Shown here: positions 61,101 to 64,000 of the stretch, piece after piece
Layout: each line of letters starts with the position of its first letter
How positions within the stretch are numbered: position 1 is the stretch's first letter
Assembly: GCA_017607445.1 (NCBI GenBank)
Contig: JAEVHH010000004.1
Location: forward strand, 4,774,001 to 4,838,000
Direction: 5' to 3'
Source: Histoplasma ohiense
Taxonomy: Eukaryota > Ascomycota > Eurotiomycetes > Onygenales > Ajellomycetaceae
DNA: 64,000 nt
Translations under genes and position numbers: made by a program
The notes under the pieces: model-generated
The model's input: only the letters and a program-made list of their open reading frames with translations
Told to the model about the DNA's origin: nothing
Databases searched by the model: none

Positions 61101-62950
61101 AAGACACAGAGTTCCATTTTTCTTGAGTGTGAATAATACTGGCACATCTGCTGAGCTCTTGAATGGACATATCCAATTCTTCTCTAACACTTTTTCAATA
61201 TATTCTCAGAGGATGGAGAGTTCTTGAGGTGATAAGTTATATATTGATTGATATGAGGGTTCCTTGCCAGGTTTGAGATCTATGGCATGATTGTGAGGTG
61301 CATGTTCAGCATCAGATATGTTTTCTTGAAATACATCAAGATAATCTTTATAATCATCTGAGATATTTGACTCAGTTGCTGCACTCACAGCTTGTAATGG
61401 TAAGGCAGTGAATATAATATTGCCATCATCAATTAGTGTTGTGAATTCTTTAGCAGTATTCAGGTGCATGTGGTTAATATTTGATGCTTTTCTATAGATT
61501 CAGCATCTTTGCATCCAGTCAATATCAGAGTTCACAGCTTCCAATCACAGCATGCTCAAAATTACATCATATCCACTAATATCAGTCTCTTTGAAATGAT
61601 GAAATCCTTCTTGGAGGATATGTTTGTCATCAATAATCTTCATTGCAGCTCTTTGTTGTTCATATGATTTAATCTTATGATTATCAACTGCTTCCACTAC
61701 TTTTGGTTTACCTTCTGCCTTCGAGAAATATTTTGATGCCCAGGTGTGGGATATGAAGTTCACATCTGTGTCAGAATCCACTAACATCCACATCATCAAC
61801 CATTCTGCTTCTGTCAGCATTCATGTATTCATCACCAATAATTGTTTATTTCACAGTCTAGTTGTTCATATTCCCAATGCAGCAGCTGCTTCTACAATTG
61901 GAATTGCTGGTTTTTTGCTTGTCAAACTTGATTGCACTTTTCAGAGTGTAGTATTCAACAATCATTTGCAACATGACTCTTCTTATGACAGTGAGAACAC
62001 TTCTTCATTCAGTTATATTTATCTTTCTTGATTTGTTCAGTTGAATCTGTTTGTTTCTCTCATTTTCTCTTGTTTTGACAGTTGCTAGATTTATCAGAAT
62101 GATGCTGATTCTCTACAAATATTGCAGATCTTTCTTTGTGAATAGCATGTCATCACTTCAGCATATTTTCCTTGAGAGTCTGTAGAGTTCAAAGCAACTC
62201 TTTGTAGTTCTGAGGCTCTTGATTTCAGTGGTCAAGTTCTGTATGTAATATCTTCAATGTCTTACTACACAAGTTATCCATTCTTTGTTCTTTGCTATAT
62301 GGGGGTAAGTAGTATTCCCAGTCTTTGAAATATTTAGAGAAATCACATATTGATTGCCATTCTTGTTGCTTTGCATCTTGAAACTTTTGACTTGTCAATC
62401 AGTGCTGGTTCTGTGGATTGTTAATTTGCATTTCTAGATGTGATAATATATTGTCAAAAGTCAACAGTGTTGCTCCTTCACATCTCTCATATGATGATAC
62501 AAAATTCAACCATTTCTGCTTAATGTGGGTGTTAAGGTAGAGTTTAGCATCATTTATCTTGTGTTCTTTCTTTTGATAATACTGGCAGTGGTGTGTAAAG
62601 AGAGTCAACATGCAATCTTTATAGTTCTTGAATTCTAACATATTTTTTCCTTGATAATAGTTCTTAATCTTCAACCTCAGTGGTGTTTCATTATCATCAT
62701 CTGTATTGTTCACAGATTGATTTTGTGGTGGTTCTGTGGTGATATTCTGAGTTAATTGAGGCTCAATGAGAGTATCTCCATGAATCTGTGCTTTCAACTC
62801 ATTGAGCTGCTGTTGCACATGCAGAATAGCTAATTGCTGCTCTCATTCATGAATTTGATCATTCAACTGTTGCAAACACACATTGTGATCATCAGAGGCA
62901 GTAGAAGATTCAGATTGGTTTTCAAAAGATCTTGTGTGTGTCAAAACCAT
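58128..62950 (-). pseudogene. Gag-Pol polyprotein remnant of E2b
   Basis: Starts at the ATG at 62950. Gag (62399-62818 and onward) has a knuckle near 61985-62010 that keeps its His. Protease is at 61545-61820 with DSD and intact Trp codons. RT spans about 60720-61200 with YLDD at 60792-60803, then RNase H around 59820-60400. The integrase region lies at about 58650-59500, and the chromodomain at about 58220-58370. RT still has FEL and NVS where the family consensus is FGL and NAP, from GG to GA and CC to TC changes. Several stops remain. Confidence 0.88.
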
Positions 62951-63055
62951 CTTGCATGTTTTAACTAATGTTGTGTGTTTTAACTAATGTTGTGTGCTTT
63001 ATTGTAGGTGTGTGTAACAACAGACCACTCAAATAAAGTTATGAGTGATTAGAAT

Positions 63056-63326
63056 TGTAAGAGATGATTGTAGGTATAATTATGAGAGTAGTGTGAAGTA
63101 CACATATAGAATGTTAAGAAGATAGCAATCTCTATTATTCAAAGCTAATCACTGATCTTCTAATATCTACAGATATCAGCAAGCATTATATAGGCGACCA
63201 CCATGCGCTACAGCCGCCTATGGTGCCATGCACTATGTCCCTCCTCATTAATTCTGGCGTGTTCTGTGTTCTTCTATCGCCACATAGCTATTTCCTAATA
63301 TAGATATCTCCGTTGCGCCTATTACA
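63056..63326 (-). repeat. 5' LTR of E2b (271 bp)
   Basis: Seven CpGs survive in its outer half (63182-63320) where the sister LTR has TG or CA. AGTGATTAG at 63044-63052 just outside is complementary in sense to 63145-63153 inside, a possible self-priming pair. Confidence 0.93.
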
Positions 63327-63387
63327 AATATCTTGATTATAATATATATCAGAGATTCTATAATACAGAGAGATTTAATGAATTTGT

Positions 63388-63621
63388 TGTAAGAGATAGT
63401 TGTAGATATAATTATGAGAGTAGTGTGAAGTACACATAAAGAATATTAAGAAGATAGCAATCTCTATTATTCAAAGTTAATTGCTGATCTTCTAAGATCT
63501 ACAGATATCAGTGAGTATTATATAGATAATATTGCCATCATGTCTTGTCCATCATATTCTATACCTTTCTATCATTATATAGCTATTTTCTAATATAGAT
63601 ATTTCCGTTGCGCCTATTACA
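63388..63621 (-). repeat. Solo LTR, family 2 (234 bp)
   Basis: TGTAAGAG to CTATTACA with perfect TSD TTTGT (63383-63387 and 63622-63626). It is 37 bp shorter than the LTRs of E2a/E2b; the missing part lies around 63525-63545. CpGs remain in the outer right end. Confidence 0.9.
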
Positions 63622-64000
63622 TTTGTATATATATAAATACTGCTCAAATATTAATAAAATTATCACTATTTAGTGATAAATAATTGCTTTTCTCATTGTT
63701 CATAAGTATTGTAAGATCTCTGTAGAGAAGCTGATATTGAACTTTTATTTTTATCTTTATATTCTTCTGATTATAATTCCATAGAGAAGTCATTTCATGT
63801 GTTGAAAAAATGAATTAAAAGATACAGATGTCAATTAGAGAATTATTTTAATAAAGATTTTAAAAATCTTCTTACATTATACAGTTGAGAACTTTATGAG
63901 AGAAGAAAATGTAAGAGAATATTTCAAATCTGCTAATATAGAATAATATTATAAAATTTAAAAAAATTCAGATTGCAATTCAATTATGATGATATATAAT

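Larger units (their letters stand above)
56184..63326 (-). mobile_element. LTR family 2 chromovirus, copy E2b, full length (7143 bp)
   Basis: LTRs of 271 bp at 56184-56454 (3') and 63056-63326 (5'); perfect TSD AATAT at 56179-56183 and 63327-63331. It is less decayed than E2a, retaining many TGG Trp codons. It is inserted in the Tc1/mariner transposase remnant. Confidence 0.95.
41450..64000 (+). mobile_element. Tc1/mariner-type DNA transposon, split by three insertions
   Basis: The surviving pieces are about 41450-41779, 55688-56183, 63332-63387 and 63627-64000; the right end is beyond the window. LINE3, E2b and a solo LTR separate them, each with its own TSD. The left terminus is uncertain; a CpG-containing stretch at about 41455-41510 may be its terminal repeat. 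Confidence 0.78.
41638..64000 (+). pseudogene. Tc1/mariner transposase remnant (split, decayed)
   Basis: The start codon is probably the ATA at 41638. The frame reads QLSEFTINEIVHFLNDGY, then IIDCHLITVYRIQ with TGA codons in place of two Arg. It crosses the LINE3 site and continues at 55688 into an N-terminal helix-turn-helix region with FVKNEFDVDIHSQSISKLLK (about 55810-55870). After E2b and the solo LTR the end of the DDE domain appears at about 63690-63900: SSDYNSIEKSFHVLKK matches the conserved SPDxNPIE box. The joins across insertions restore one reading direction and a family-like order. Stops are abundant. Confidence 0.78.

Overview
The window looks like nuclear DNA of a filamentous ascomycete with a two-speed genome. 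One ordinary gene of balanced base composition and high CpG content (a Rab GTPase with one short GT-AG intron and a CTAAC branch site) sits in about 61 kb of AT-rich, CpG-free, mutated transposons. The element set (chromodomain Ty3/Gypsy, Tad1-like LINEs, Tc1/mariner) and RIP-like decay fit Pezizomycotina. A large-genome onygenalean such as Blastomyces is a guess I cannot test here.

Almost everything else is nested transposons, and I could order most of the nest from target-site duplications (TSDs). LEFT NEST: element A (1-3929, LTR family 1) abuts a LINE 5' fragment (3930-4753), then an LTR fragment of family 3 and a mariner fragment. A second short mariner (5614-39260, flanked by TA) was entered by element B (LTR family 1, 5791-38802, TSD ATTTC). 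B was entered by E2a (LTR family 2, 6690-13969, TSD TCTAC/TCTAT), by a tRNA-derived SINE (14601-14989, 16-bp TSD) and by element D (family 1, reverse, 17051-36395, TSD ATAAC). D carries full-length LINE1 (17217-23908) in its 3' LTR and full-length LINE2 (25021-31689) in its integrase, both with 14-bp TSDs.

GENE ISLAND (39362-41449): upstream region, the Rab gene (39721-40776) and its downstream region. RIGHT NEST: a Tc1/mariner-type transposase gene (41638 to the window end) was split by LINE3 (41780-55673), E2b (LTR family 2, reverse, 56184-63326, TSD AATAT) and a solo LTR (63388-63621, TSD TTTGT). LINE3 was itself entered by element C (family 1, 45135-51208, TSD AGAAG), a LINE-tailed short element with a 28-bp minisatellite (53730-54491) and a family-3 solo LTR (55393-55655, TSD GTATA).

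Both LTR families encode Gag-Pol with zinc knuckle, protease, RT, RNase H, integrase and a terminal chromodomain. Family 1 has a 13-nt primer site complementary to its own LTR, as in Tf1-type self-priming. Family 2 carries a conserved, spliced, three-exon gene on the antisense strand between pol and the 3' LTR, in both copies with identical exon lengths. The decay is unusual: C is lost when followed by G or C but kept before A or T, unlike classical CpA-targeted RIP. This explains the recurrent Trp-to-TGA and Gly-to-Glu changes. No transposon frame is intact. The only gene I expect to be functional is the Rab GTPase.
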